A DNA stretch of 39,150 bases from assembly GCF_000710915.1 (NCBI RefSeq), contig NZ_BAUA01000200.1, forward strand, positions 1 through 39,150, given 5' to 3'. Source of the stretch: Nocardia brasiliensis IFM 10847 (GTDB taxonomy: Bacteria; Actinomycetota; Actinomycetes; Mycobacteriales; Mycobacteriaceae). Position numbers and translations under genes: made by a program. The notes beneath the pieces were generated by a model. It did not search any database. It was not told where the DNA came from and was given only the letters and a program-made list of their open reading frames with translations. Numbering within the stretch: the first letter of the stretch is position 1; each line of letters starts with the position of its first letter. Below are positions 24,946 to 33,287 of the stretch, one piece after another.

Positions 24946-26442
24946 ATGGCGCGCTCGGCGGGGCCCCGGCACGCGCGCGCGACGGTCGCGGGCGTGGTCC
25001 TGCGGTGGGCGCTGCTGATCGGTGTGGCCACCGCCGCCGCCTTCTGGCTCACCTGGGCCGAGTTGGTGCAGGACATCCGGGAAGGTTCCTATCTCGGCTA
25101 TATCTATGTCCTGCCGGTGCTCGCGAGTTTCGCCGCGGTCGGCATCGCGCTGCGCCGCGGCCCGGAATTGCCGATCCACGATCGGCAGACCGACATCATC
25201 GTCGGACTGATCGGGCTCGGCATGAGCGCCGCCGTGCTCGGCCTGCTGGTGCCCCGCTACCGCTATCAGTACGAACTGCTGCACCTGGATGTGCTGGCCG
25301 CGTGGCTGTTCCTGATCTCAGCGTGCGTGCTGCTGTTCGGGCTGCGGCCGGTTTTCCGGTTCTGGCCCGCCTGGCTGCTGTTGCTGGCGGCCTTCCCGCC
25401 GCCGTACGCGCTGCTCATGGTCGCGCTGGGCGGCGACCGGGTCGCCGCCGGCGTCGGCACCGTGCTGCTCGCGGCCTTCGCGGCGGGCATCGGGTCGGCG
25501 CGCACCCGCACGCGTGCCGCGGTCGCCGCGGCGGGTGTGCTCGCGCTCGGCGGGGTGCTCCTCGCGGTGCTGCGGGTGTGGTTCCCGGCGGCGCCGATCC
25601 TGGCGTATCAGGCGGTGCCCTCGGTGGTCGCGGTGTTCACGGTCTGCCTCGTGATGTATGTCGACGTGCGTCGCGGCCGATCGATGAAACCGCTGGATCG
25701 GCAGCTGGAGCCGCTCACGGCGGCCCAGTCGCGCAGTGCCGCACTGACCGTGGTGATCGTCGCGGTGCTGCTCGCCATCATCCCGCTGCCCGCCGACTAC
25801 GACCGGAGCTTTCCCCGGGTGCCGGGTCTGGTGATCGCCCGTCCGGACTCAGCGCCGCCCGGTTGGCAACTTCTGAAAGAGCAGGAATACCCCTGGGCGC
25901 GAAGGTATCTCGGACAGGACGCGGTGTTCACCCGCAGGATGATCCGGGCCGAACGGGGTAATCCCGACTGGGACAAGGAATCCCGGCGCCGCCGGGTGGC
26001 GATCGACACGGTGCGTTCCAGCGACGGCGACGCGATCGACCGCTACCCGGAGTTCGTGCTCTATCGGCTGGTGCAGCCGCGGATCAGCCCGCCGGCGCTG
26101 ATCGACCTCGGGCACGGCATCACCGCGCGCCTCAACACCGTGCTCGACGACCGCAGGCTGCTGAGCTGGACCTGGTTGAGCTGGAACTGGAGTGGCGAGG
26201 GCGGCGCGGAACGGATCAGCCTGATCGCGGCCGACAACCACCTGCCGGAAGCGGAGTTCCCGGTGCCGCAACGCTCGATCACGGCGAACTTCGACAATTT
26301 GATGAACCAGTTCCTGCGGGGCAACGCCATCGTCCTGGACTCGCAATCCAGTTCGGTGGCAGCCGATTCCGAGCACAAGGACCGGGAGATGCTGACGACA
26401 CTCGCCCAGAACATCGTGCGCGCCAGGACCGAGCAGTCGTGA
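24946..26442 (+). CDS. Polytopic membrane protein, exosortase-like N-terminal half
   Basis: A 498-residue protein with about eight to ten membrane segments in residues 15-285 and a soluble C-terminal domain (about 287-498). The N-terminal half recalls exosortase/archaeosortase proteins in its order of features: WLTWAELVQDIREGSYLGYIY, a helix pair, VRxxFRFWPAWLLLL-type segment and the AFPPPYALL turn; I do not see their catalytic Cys motif. The C-terminal part carries charged conserved-looking stretches (EYPWARRYLGQDAVFTRRMI) that might correspond to an EpsI-like domain. It starts 1 nt after the BcsB-like gene and overlaps the glycosyltransferase by 4 nt, so it is surely part of polysaccharide assembly. 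The exosortase relation is tentative. Confidence 0.55.
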   Translation: MARSAGPRHARATVAGVVLRWALLIGVATAAAFWLTWAELVQDIREGSYLGYIYVLPVLASFAAVGIALRRGPELPIHDRQTDIIVGLIGLGMSAAVLGLLVPRYRYQYELLHLDVLAAWLFLISACVLLFGLRPVFRFWPAWLLLLAAFPPPYALLMVALGGDRVAAGVGTVLLAAFAAGIGSARTRTRAAVAAAGVLALGGVLLAVLRVWFPAAPILAYQAVPSVVAVFTVCLVMYVDVRRGRSMKPLDRQLEPLTAAQSRSAALTVVIVAVLLAIIPLPADYDRSFPRVPGLVIARPDSAPPGWQLLKEQEYPWARRYLGQDAVFTRRMIRAERGNPDWDKESRRRRVAIDTVRSSDGDAIDRYPEFVLYRLVQPRISPPALIDLGHGITARLNTVLDDRRLLSWTWLSWNWSGEGGAERISLIAADNHLPEAEFPVPQRSITANFDNLMNQFLRGNAIVLDSQSSSVAADSEHKDREMLTTLAQNIVRARTEQS

Positions 26443-27908
26443 CGGCCGCACTCGATCCCGAATCCGAGCCGTTCAAGGCCCGTGCGCTGCATTCGGCGGT
26501 GCACGGGTTGCGGGAGTCCGATCCACTGGCCTCGGCGTCGGTCGCATTCCTGCCGTGGCAGCGCAACACGCTGCTGTGCGCGCTGCTCGTGGTCCTGGGC
26601 TGTGCGGCGGTGTTTCCGCTGCAAACGTTGACCGTGCTCGTCGCGGTGTGCACGCTCGGCTATCTGGCGGTGCTGGGCGATCGCATCCTGATCTTCGCGC
26701 GCGGCATGGACCGCGACGCCATCATGACCGTGGACGACGACCGCGCCCGCGCGCTCGCCGACGCCGAACTGCCGCCCTACACCATCCTGGTTCCGGCATA
26801 TGGTGAGCCGGAGGTGGTGGGCGATCTCATCGGCGCGCTGAGCGCCATCGACTATCCACGCGACCGTCTCCAGGTGTTGTTGCTGCTGGAGGAGGACGAC
26901 GGGCCGACCATCGACGCGGCGCGCGCCGCCGGAATAGGTGCGGGCGGGCACGAACACATCACCGTGGTGCTGGTCCCGGCGGCCGATCCGCGCACCAAAC
27001 CCAAGGCGTGCAACTACGGGCTGCACCGCGCCACCGGCGATATCGTCACGATCTACGACGCCGAGGACATCCCCGATCCGCTCCAATTGCGCAGGGTGGT
27101 CGCGGCTTTCGCAGAACTGCCGCCGTCGGTGGTCTGCATCCAGGCCAAGCTCGCGTTCCACAACGCCAAGCAGAATCTGCTCACCGCCTGGTTCACCATG
27201 GACTACGGGCTGTGGTTCGGGTTCCTGTTGCCCGGGTTGATGCGCAGCCGCGCGCCGATTCCGTTGGGTGGCACCTCGAATCACTTCAATCGCGAGGTGG
27301 TGACCGCGATCGGCGCCTGGGATCCGTACAACGTCACCGAGGATGCCGACCTGGGCGTGCGCATCGCCGCCTCGGGATACTCGACCGCGGTCATCGATTC
27401 GGTCACGCTGGAGGAGGCCAATCCCGATCCGATCAACTGGGTCCGGCAACGGTCGCGCTGGTACAAGGGTTACCTGCAGAGCTGGCTGGTGCACACCCGG
27501 CGGCCGATCCGGTTGTGGCGCAGCATCGGTACGGTCAGCTTCGTCCGGTTCACCCTGATCCTCGCGGGCACGCCGATCATCGCCTGCCTGAATCTGGTGT
27601 TCTGGTTCATCAGCATCGCCTGGATCCTCGGACAGCCCACCGTGATCGGCAAGCTGTTCCCCGCCGTCGTCTATTTCCCCGCCTTGATCGCGCTGGTGAT
27701 CGGGAACGCCGCGACGATCTACATGAATCTGCTGGCCTGCCGGGAGAACAACCGCCCCGACCTGCTGGTGGCCTGCCTCACCTCGCCGCTGTACTGGCTG
27801 CTGATGAGCATCGCCGCGACCAAGGGGTGCTGGCAGCTGCTGCGCAATCCGTCCTACTGGGAGAAGACTTTTCACGGCCTCGGCACGTCGTCGGAGGCGG
27901 CGAAATGA
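26439..27908 (+). CDS. XagB-type GT2 polysaccharide glycosyltransferase
   Basis: A 489-residue family 2 glycosyltransferase, membrane-bound, with two helices before (about 45-85) and four to five after the catalytic domain. Catalytic motifs are complete: DAED (207-210), TED (300-302) and QRSRW (337-341), the signature of processive enzymes. PAYGEPEVV, LLLLEEDDG, DPRTKPKACNYGL and PLGGTSNHF follow XagB-like exopolysaccharide synthases more closely than BcsA; no PilZ domain is present, so c-di-GMP control is unlikely. GTG at 26439 overlaps the preceding stop (GTGA). Together with the BcsB-like protein it would form the synthase-translocase core. The sugar is unknown; a beta-glucan is the default guess. 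Confidence 0.88.
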   Translation: MTAALDPESEPFKARALHSAVHGLRESDPLASASVAFLPWQRNTLLCALLVVLGCAAVFPLQTLTVLVAVCTLGYLAVLGDRILIFARGMDRDAIMTVDDDRARALADAELPPYTILVPAYGEPEVVGDLIGALSAIDYPRDRLQVLLLLEEDDGPTIDAARAAGIGAGGHEHITVVLVPAADPRTKPKACNYGLHRATGDIVTIYDAEDIPDPLQLRRVVAAFAELPPSVVCIQAKLAFHNAKQNLLTAWFTMDYGLWFGFLLPGLMRSRAPIPLGGTSNHFNREVVTAIGAWDPYNVTEDADLGVRIAASGYSTAVIDSVTLEEANPDPINWVRQRSRWYKGYLQSWLVHTRRPIRLWRSIGTVSFVRFTLILAGTPIIACLNLVFWFISIAWILGQPTVIGKLFPAVVYFPALIALVIGNAATIYMNLLACRENNRPDLLVACLTSPLYWLLMSIAATKGCWQLLRNPSYWEKTFHGLGTSSEAAK

Positions 27909-29563
27909 CCGCCGGACGGGTGCGTGCACCAGTCGTGATCTTCGGCGCGGCCACGCTGCTCTACCTGGTCACCGGCACCTGGTTGACCGCAGGCCGCGGC
28001 TTCCTGATGGGCGATGCGCTGAGCCGGGTCTCGGCGACCCAGGCGGCCCTGTTCAGTCGAGATCCGCACCTGTCCGCCATCGGCTTCGTCTTCACACCGC
28101 TGACGTCGCTGGCCCAGCTGCCGATGGTCGCGTTCGAACCGCTGCTACCGGCGATCACCACCTGGGGACTGTCCGGCGTGCTGATGTCGGCACTGTTCAT
28201 GGGCGGCGCCGCCGCCATGATTTACGGCATCGGTGCCGACCGGGCCGCGCCGCTGTGGCTGACCCTCTGCGTCACAGCGCTTTTCACGCTGAACCCGATG
28301 ATCGTGTTCTACGGTGGCAACGGCATGAGCGAGGCCCCGTTCCTGTTCTGCCTGTGCTGGGCGGTGCGCAGGCTGATGCGCTGGGTGCACACCGACGGCG
28401 CGCACGATCTCACCGCCTGCGGTATCGCGCTCGGCCTCGCCTACCTGACCCGTTACGACGCGGTCGCCCCCGCGGCCGCCGCGGCCCTGCTCGTCGGTGT
28501 GCTGAGTGGCCGGCGCAGGCGCGGCACCGAGCACCGATGGTCCGGTGTCGCAATGGATCTGGTGGTACTACTCGCCCCGATCACGCTGGCGTTCATGGTG
28601 TGGGCGGGGACGAGCTGGTTGATCACCGGCCAGGCGTTTCAACAGTTCACCTCGCAGTACGGCAACACCGCCATCCTCGCCCAGTCGGGCGCCACGTCGG
28701 CTGCGGAAAAGACCGCGGCGCTGCACTATTCGATCGCCTCGGTGCTGGTCCTCGGTCCCGCGCTGCCGTTGCTGCTGCCGCTCGCCTGCGCGCTCGCGGC
28801 GCGCAGACGGGATCTGGCGGTGGCCGTCGCGATCCTGCTGTGCGGCGCGGTGCTCGCCTTCCAGACGATGAGCTACCTGTCCGGGTCGACGTTCGCGTTC
28901 CTGCGCTTCTATGTGGCCGCCATCCCGTTGGCCGCAGTGCTCGCCCTGTGTATCGCACCGGCACGCGATCGGCCGCCGAGCCACCGTCCGGGCGCGCACG
29001 CCCTCGCCCTGCCACCGCGGCGCAACGCGCCGGTGGCGGCGTTGGTCGCAACCGTGGTGCTGCTGGGGGCGGGACTGCCGGTGACCGTCGCGGGGATGAA
29101 CAACCACGACCTCGCGGTGCAGGAGTACGCCCTCGGGGCCGTCGTGTTTCCGCAGCGGGACAATGCTTCCCCGCGCTACGCCGACAAACGCCGGATCGCC
29201 GCGACCTTCGGCACCGGACGCAAGGTCGCCGAGTACCTCGATGCGATGAACCTGCCGCGCGGGTCGGTGCTGATGGACACCGTCTACGGGTTCTCGGTGG
29301 TGATCGCCTCGGCGCGCCCGGACCAGTTCGTGGTGCCCTCGGATCGGGATTTCGTGCGGGTGCTCAACCGGCCCGCCGAACGCGGTGTGCGGTACATCCT
29401 CGCGGTGCCCGCCACGGGGCGCGGCGTATCGGACGCGGTCAACCGGCGTTATCCGACGCTCTACGAGAACGGCGCGGAGATCGCCACGTTGACCCTGGAG
29501 GTGCCCAACGATGGTGCGGGCGAGCCCGATTGGCGGTTGTACCGGGTGCTGGGCGCGTCCTGA
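27905..29563 (+). CDS. GT-C-like membrane glycosyltransferase (PMT/ArnT type)
   Basis: A 552-residue polytopic protein with about ten to eleven hydrophobic segments and a short extracytoplasmic C-terminal domain (about 440-552). The first periplasmic loop carries GDALSRVSATQAALFSRDP, where GT-C enzymes have their catalytic acidic residue, and YGGNGMSEAPFLFCL and LTRYDAVAP resemble the conserved loops of lipid-linked-sugar transferases. It probably adds a sugar from a polyprenyl-phosphate donor to the polysaccharide or a protein. ATG at 27905 overlaps the GT2 stop by 4 nt; it is the last gene of the locus and converges on the GH-like gene with 6 nt between. Confidence 0.75.
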   Translation: MTAGRVRAPVVIFGAATLLYLVTGTWLTAGRGFLMGDALSRVSATQAALFSRDPHLSAIGFVFTPLTSLAQLPMVAFEPLLPAITTWGLSGVLMSALFMGGAAAMIYGIGADRAAPLWLTLCVTALFTLNPMIVFYGGNGMSEAPFLFCLCWAVRRLMRWVHTDGAHDLTACGIALGLAYLTRYDAVAPAAAAALLVGVLSGRRRRGTEHRWSGVAMDLVVLLAPITLAFMVWAGTSWLITGQAFQQFTSQYGNTAILAQSGATSAAEKTAALHYSIASVLVLGPALPLLLPLACALAARRRDLAVAVAILLCGAVLAFQTMSYLSGSTFAFLRFYVAAIPLAAVLALCIAPARDRPPSHRPGAHALALPPRRNAPVAALVATVVLLGAGLPVTVAGMNNHDLAVQEYALGAVVFPQRDNASPRYADKRRIAATFGTGRKVAEYLDAMNLPRGSVLMDTVYGFSVVIASARPDQFVVPSDRDFVRVLNRPAERGVRYILAVPATGRGVSDAVNRRYPTLYENGAEIATLTLEVPNDGAGEPDWRLYRVLGAS

Positions 29564-29569
29564 ACGGGC

Positions 29570-30715
29570 TCAGCCGACGGTGATCCGCTCGGCGATCAGC
29601 GACCAGAGCGGATCGTCGGGGCCGACGTCGAAGGTGCACTGCTCGGGCCGGGGGTCGGGCACGAACGCCCAGACCAGCGCACCCGCCGAGCCCGCGGCGC
29701 GCTGGCCCGCCATGCTCGTCGCGATGCTGTCACGACGGGCCGACAGGCTACGGCAGGATCCCGCGTGCTCGCCGATCTCGGCCACCAGCAACGGTTTTCC
29801 GAGTTCTCGCGCCTGCCGCAGCCTGGTCGCCAGCCCGTCGCGCTGGTCGCCCGGCAGCACGACGTCGTCGTCGGAGTAGTCGTGGTACTCCAGCACATCG
29901 ATCTGCGGCGACATCCCGACATCCGCGTATTCGGTACCGGCCGTGCCGCATTGGCCGCCGCCGATGAAGCCGGCGAAGATCAGGCGCTGCGGGTCGAGGG
30001 AGCGGATCACCGCGCCGGAATCGTCCATGAACCGGCGTAACACCAGCGCGGCGTCGCGCGGACAGCTGCGGGCCCGTTCGGAGCAGTTGCCCGCCCCGCA
30101 CATGCTCGGCTCCGGCTCGCCGACGACCTCCCAGCCCGCGACCACCGGCGAACTGCGCCACCGGTGCACGGCGGTGGTGATCCATTCGCGAGTGCTGAGC
30201 ACGTTGCGCCCGGGTATCGGCGTCGTCTCGGTCCAGCCGCGCACATACCAGCTGCGCTGCTTGAACGTCTGGTCGTCACAGTCACCGTTCTGCGGTACGA
30301 GCACCGGCAGGAGCAGCTGACCATGCCGCTGGGCCGCCGCGAACACCGCGTCGGCGGCCGAAAAGTCCAGTCGCCCCGTCGATTTGCTGACGGCGAGGGC
30401 CTGGAAGATGCCGACCCGGGTCAGTGCGTTCGGCGGCAGCTTGCCGAAATAGTCGTCGAGATCGACCTGTGCGCCACATCCGATATTGATCGCCCAATTG
30501 GTGGCCAGCTGCGGGGCGTTGAAACCGGCGGGCCACCAGGGCTGTCCGCGCAGCAGCAGGGTACTGCCGTCGCGGCCGACCACCGCCTCGGCCGGCGGTG
30601 CGCTCACCATCGATTCGGTGGACGGTGTCAACGGGACGGATTCCGGGCCGCGTTCGGCGCAGCCGGTGAGCGCGGTGCCGAGCAGCAGCGCCGCGAGGAA
30701 GCGAGCGGTTGTCAT
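29570..30715 (-). CDS. GH5-like glycoside hydrolase lipoprotein
   Basis: A 381-residue lipoprotein: signal MTTARFLAALLLGTALTGC with lipobox LTGC (Cys19). The body has a cellulase/mannanase-like TIM-barrel pattern: LRGQPWWPAGFNAP at the first strand, GWEVVGEPE with presumed acid/base Glu200, YHDYS, and LLVAEIGEH with presumed nucleophile Glu313. Four to six further cysteines suggest disulfides. The start is the ATG at 30715, 69 nt inside the open frame, chosen for the signal peptide; its Shine-Dalgarno is weak. It converges on the polysaccharide operon, so it may trim or release that polymer, as BcsZ and GlxA-linked cellulases do. Exact family and substrate are uncertain. Confidence 0.72.
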   Translation of the reverse strand: MTTARFLAALLLGTALTGCAERGPESVPLTPSTESMVSAPPAEAVVGRDGSTLLLRGQPWWPAGFNAPQLATNWAINIGCGAQVDLDDYFGKLPPNALTRVGIFQALAVSKSTGRLDFSAADAVFAAAQRHGQLLLPVLVPQNGDCDDQTFKQRSWYVRGWTETTPIPGRNVLSTREWITTAVHRWRSSPVVAGWEVVGEPEPSMCGAGNCSERARSCPRDAALVLRRFMDDSGAVIRSLDPQRLIFAGFIGGGQCGTAGTEYADVGMSPQIDVLEYHDYSDDDVVLPGDQRDGLATRLRQARELGKPLLVAEIGEHAGSCRSLSARRDSIATSMAGQRAAGSAGALVWAFVPDPRPEQCTFDVGPDDPLWSLIAERITVG

Positions 30716-30775
30716 GGCGGGTCCGCGCCCGCGGTCGGGTCCCACTCGGCCATTCCACCACAGCGCCCGCGACCC

Positions 30776-30798
30776 CGGCCGCACCCCGCATGCGGCCG
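30776..30798 (-). terminator. Hairpin downstream of the aminotransferase-fold gene
   Basis: CGGCCGCA (30776-30783) pairs perfectly with TGCGGCCG (30791-30798) around a 7-nt loop, 19 nt beyond the minus-strand stop at 30818. There is no U-tract. Confidence 0.5.
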
Positions 30799-30817
30799 CG
30801 CGTCGCCGTGCTGGTCC

Positions 30818-31990
30818 TCAGCTGCGGATCAGGGCGGCCAGGGTGCGCACCAAATGGTCGATGTCCTGGGTGGTGTTGTAGCCGTGCGGCGAGACGCGCA
30901 ACCCGCCCGCCCGGGCGGAGACGGCGATGCCTTCGGCTTGTAAGCGACTGGCCAGCAAGGGGATCGGGGCTCCGTCGAGATGTACCGAGACGATCCCGGA
31001 GCGGCCCTCGGGGCAACGATCGGTCAGCACCGTCGCGCCGATCGAGGTGAGTTCCGCACACGCCTGCTCGCACAGCTGATCGACGTGCGCCCAAATGGCG
31101 GCAATGCCCGCGTCGAGCAGCAGATCGATCGAGGCGCCCAGCGCGGCGATGCCGGTGACATTGGGCATGCCGCCTTCCAATCGTCGTGCGGTGTCGTCGA
31201 ATACCAGCTCGAGGTTGTCCCAGTCCTCCCGATGCGCGACCGAATTCCAGCCCGGTTCCAGAGGACGCAGCAACTCCAGCCGGGAACCGCGGACGTACAG
31301 CACGCCGCTGCCCTCCGGACCGAGCAGCCATTTGTGCCCGTCCGCCATAGCGAAATCGACGCCCCAGCGTGCCAGTTCGGCCGGGATCACGCCGAGGCCC
31401 TGGATCACGTCCGCGCACAGCAGAGTTCCGGCCGCTTCGCATATCCGGCCCAGTTCGGCCAGGTCGACGCGCCAGCCGCGACCGAACTGCACCCAGCTGG
31501 TGACGACGAGTTTCGGCGGCGGTCCCGCCTGGATGCGTTCGGCGAACGCCTCGATCGGGAGTTTCCCGCCCGGTCCCACGGGCCGGACCCGATCCACCAC
31601 CACGCCGCGATCGGCCAGCGCGAGCCAGGGATACAGGGTGGACGGGAATTCCAGATCCGGCACGACCACCCGGTCACCGGGCGACCAGTCGAGTCCGTTG
31701 GCGATCATGCCGAGCCCGGTCGTGGTGTTCTTCACGAACGCGACGTCGGTCCGTGGTACTCCCAGCAGCCGCGCCGCCGCCGACCGTACCCGTTCGATCT
31801 CCGCACTGTGCGCCGCGTAGGTGAATTCGCCGTCCAGGGACACCTCGGTCGCACGCCGGTGCATCGCGTCGACCGACGGCTGTGGGAGCGGGCAGATGCC
31901 CGCGTGATTGAGGTAGGTCCACCGCTGTGTCGCCGGAAAGTGGGCACGCGCAAGAGGAGTGCCGACGTCTGCTGCGAATGATCCGGTCAT
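30818..31990 (-). CDS. Class V aminotransferase-fold PLP enzyme
   Basis: A 390-residue PLP enzyme of the class V aminotransferase/cysteine desulfurase/isopenicillin N epimerase group. The PLP-binding Lys220 lies in ADGHKWLLGPEG and the ring-contacting Asp194 in CADVIQG; YLNHAG near the N-terminus and NTTTGLG are also family traits. The HKW..GPEG form is more epimerase/kynureninase-like than NifS-like, and no catalytic desulfurase Cys loop is evident. ATG at 31990 has GGAGGGT 6 nt upstream. A clear inverted repeat lies at 32007-32027 just upstream. The neighbours give no pathway hint, so the substrate is unknown. Confidence 0.82.
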   Translation of the reverse strand: MTGSFAADVGTPLARAHFPATQRWTYLNHAGICPLPQPSVDAMHRRATEVSLDGEFTYAAHSAEIERVRSAAARLLGVPRTDVAFVKNTTTGLGMIANGLDWSPGDRVVVPDLEFPSTLYPWLALADRGVVVDRVRPVGPGGKLPIEAFAERIQAGPPPKLVVTSWVQFGRGWRVDLAELGRICEAAGTLLCADVIQGLGVIPAELARWGVDFAMADGHKWLLGPEGSGVLYVRGSRLELLRPLEPGWNSVAHREDWDNLELVFDDTARRLEGGMPNVTGIAALGASIDLLLDAGIAAIWAHVDQLCEQACAELTSIGATVLTDRCPEGRSGIVSVHLDGAPIPLLASRLQAEGIAVSARAGGLRVSPHGYNTTQDIDHLVRTLAALIRS

Positions 31991-32006
31991 CGCTTACCCT
32001 CCGATA

Positions 32007-32027
32007 AAGTGGACGTGATGTCCATTT
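32007..32027. promoter_or_regulatory. Inverted repeat upstream of the PLP-enzyme gene
   Basis: TGGAC (32010-32014) and GTCCA (32020-32024) face each other across GTGAT, flanked by AA and TT that also pair. It is centred 27 bp upstream of the minus-strand start and likely overlaps its promoter, so it is a good repressor-site candidate. No regulator gene lies next to it. Confidence 0.45.
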
Positions 32028-32228
32028 ATGGCAGCCTACGGCTAAGTGGTCAGCGTGTCCACATATCTCGGGCGGCTTTCGGCACAGTGCACAACGGAGG
32101 TGCGGTCGCGCTGGTGCGCCAGCCATTGCGGGAACGATCCCAGGATCGCAGCATGGTTGCCGGGCGGCCGAGCGCCGGCCCGACGTGTTACGCGAGGATC
32201 TGCCGACCGGCGAGGGAGCGATGACCGT

Positions 32229-33239
32229 ATGACCATCGATCGACACAGCACCGAGCGCAGAACCGTGACGAGAGGCGGTGTGGTCGCACTGCTTTCGGCC
32301 GTCGCGCTCGCCGTGCCGACGCTCGCCGCCGCGCGCGAACCCGCGCCGGACGCCACCATCACCTGCGACGACCACGTGACATCCGAAAGTTCCTTCTACA
32401 ACGGTCCACGTGCCTCGGACACCTACGACGAGCACTTCGCGGGCAGTCATACCGTGCCCGATCTCGATACCCACGTCCCGCAGGGCCTGGCCACTTGGTC
32501 GCGCTGGAACGGCACCGACGACCTGCTGCTGATCACCGCATACGCGCCGAAGAGCCAGGACGATGCCTACATCATCGGCCTCGACGCGAAGACGGGCCGC
32601 CGAGTCGGCGCCGCGCGGATCGACGCGACCCATGCGGGCGGTATCGCGGTTTTCGAGCAGCAGGGCTGGGCGTATGTGTCCGGCAGTCAGGGCAAGCGGG
32701 TCCGGAAGTACTCGTTGGGCCGGTTGCGTGCTGCGATCAGCAATTCGGCCCAGCTGGCGCAGGTGGGGGACGACATCGTCGTCGACGGTGGGTCTTCATT
32801 CCTCGGCAAGTACGGCGACTCGTTGTGGACCGGGCAGTTCGAGACCGATACCAGGGGAGCGATGTATTCCTACCGGGTCGGCCCGAACGGGGAGCTGACG
32901 GGTCGGGAGGGTCCGTGGGAGGTGCCCAAGAAGACGCAGGGTCTGGCCGTCACCGACGATCTGTTCCTGTACAGCACGTCCTATGGCCGGCCCAATCGCA
33001 GCAATATCTATGTGGTCCGGCGCGGCGCCGGCGACCGCATGCTCGATACCGCGCGCCTGTCGTGCTTCCGGGCGCCGAGTATGTCGGAGGGTATGTCGGT
33101 CTACGGCGGTGCGGCCTACGTCGTGTACGAGTCCGGTGCCGCGTACTACCGTAGCGATCCGAAGAACAAGCCGCGCAACATCATCGAGCATCTGCACCGC
33201 GGCGCGCTGTCGAAACTGGGCGAGTTGCCGCCGAAATGA
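32229..33239 (+). CDS. Secreted protein, probable beta-propeller
   Basis: A 336-residue exported protein of unknown function. The N-terminus (TRGGVVALLSAVALAVP, then TLAAA) is a signal peptide with cleavage near residue 35. The mature part has repeated segments such as PQGLATWSRWNGTDDLLLITAY, THAGGIAVFEQQGWAYVSG, KTQGLAVTDDLFLYSTSYG and GMSVYGGAAYVVYES at 40-60 residue spacing, which suggests a propeller fold. Two cysteines remain after cleavage. ATG at 32229 has GAGGGA 10 nt upstream; the longer open frame to 32046 would hide the signal peptide. A strong bidirectional terminator separates it from the next gene. Confidence 0.7.
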   Translation: MTIDRHSTERRTVTRGGVVALLSAVALAVPTLAAAREPAPDATITCDDHVTSESSFYNGPRASDTYDEHFAGSHTVPDLDTHVPQGLATWSRWNGTDDLLLITAYAPKSQDDAYIIGLDAKTGRRVGAARIDATHAGGIAVFEQQGWAYVSGSQGKRVRKYSLGRLRAAISNSAQLAQVGDDIVVDGGSSFLGKYGDSLWTGQFETDTRGAMYSYRVGPNGELTGREGPWEVPKKTQGLAVTDDLFLYSTSYGRPNRSNIYVVRRGAGDRMLDTARLSCFRAPSMSEGMSVYGGAAYVVYESGAAYYRSDPKNKPRNIIEHLHRGALSKLGELPPK

Positions 33240-33274
33240 GCGGCGCCACGGCGGATCGTCCGCCATGGCGCCGC
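33240..33274. terminator. Strong bidirectional terminator
   Basis: A 16-bp stem with one mismatch (33240-33255 with 33259-33274; arm GCGGCGCCACGGCGGA) and a 3-nt loop begins right after the stop at 33239 and lies 13 nt beyond the convergent peptidase stop. It can serve both genes. Confidence 0.75.
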
Positions 33275-33287
33275 CGTCCTACGACGA

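Noticed and set aside
32135..32148. CGATCC-CA-GGATCG inverted repeat as a regulatory hairpin
   Set aside because: Only 6-bp arms with a 2-nt loop of words common in this GC-rich DNA; too weak to call.
32009..32224. Short plus-strand frame upstream of the secreted beta-propeller protein
   Set aside because: Its GTG start lies inside the inverted repeat, there is no Shine-Dalgarno, and the translation is unlike any protein I know.
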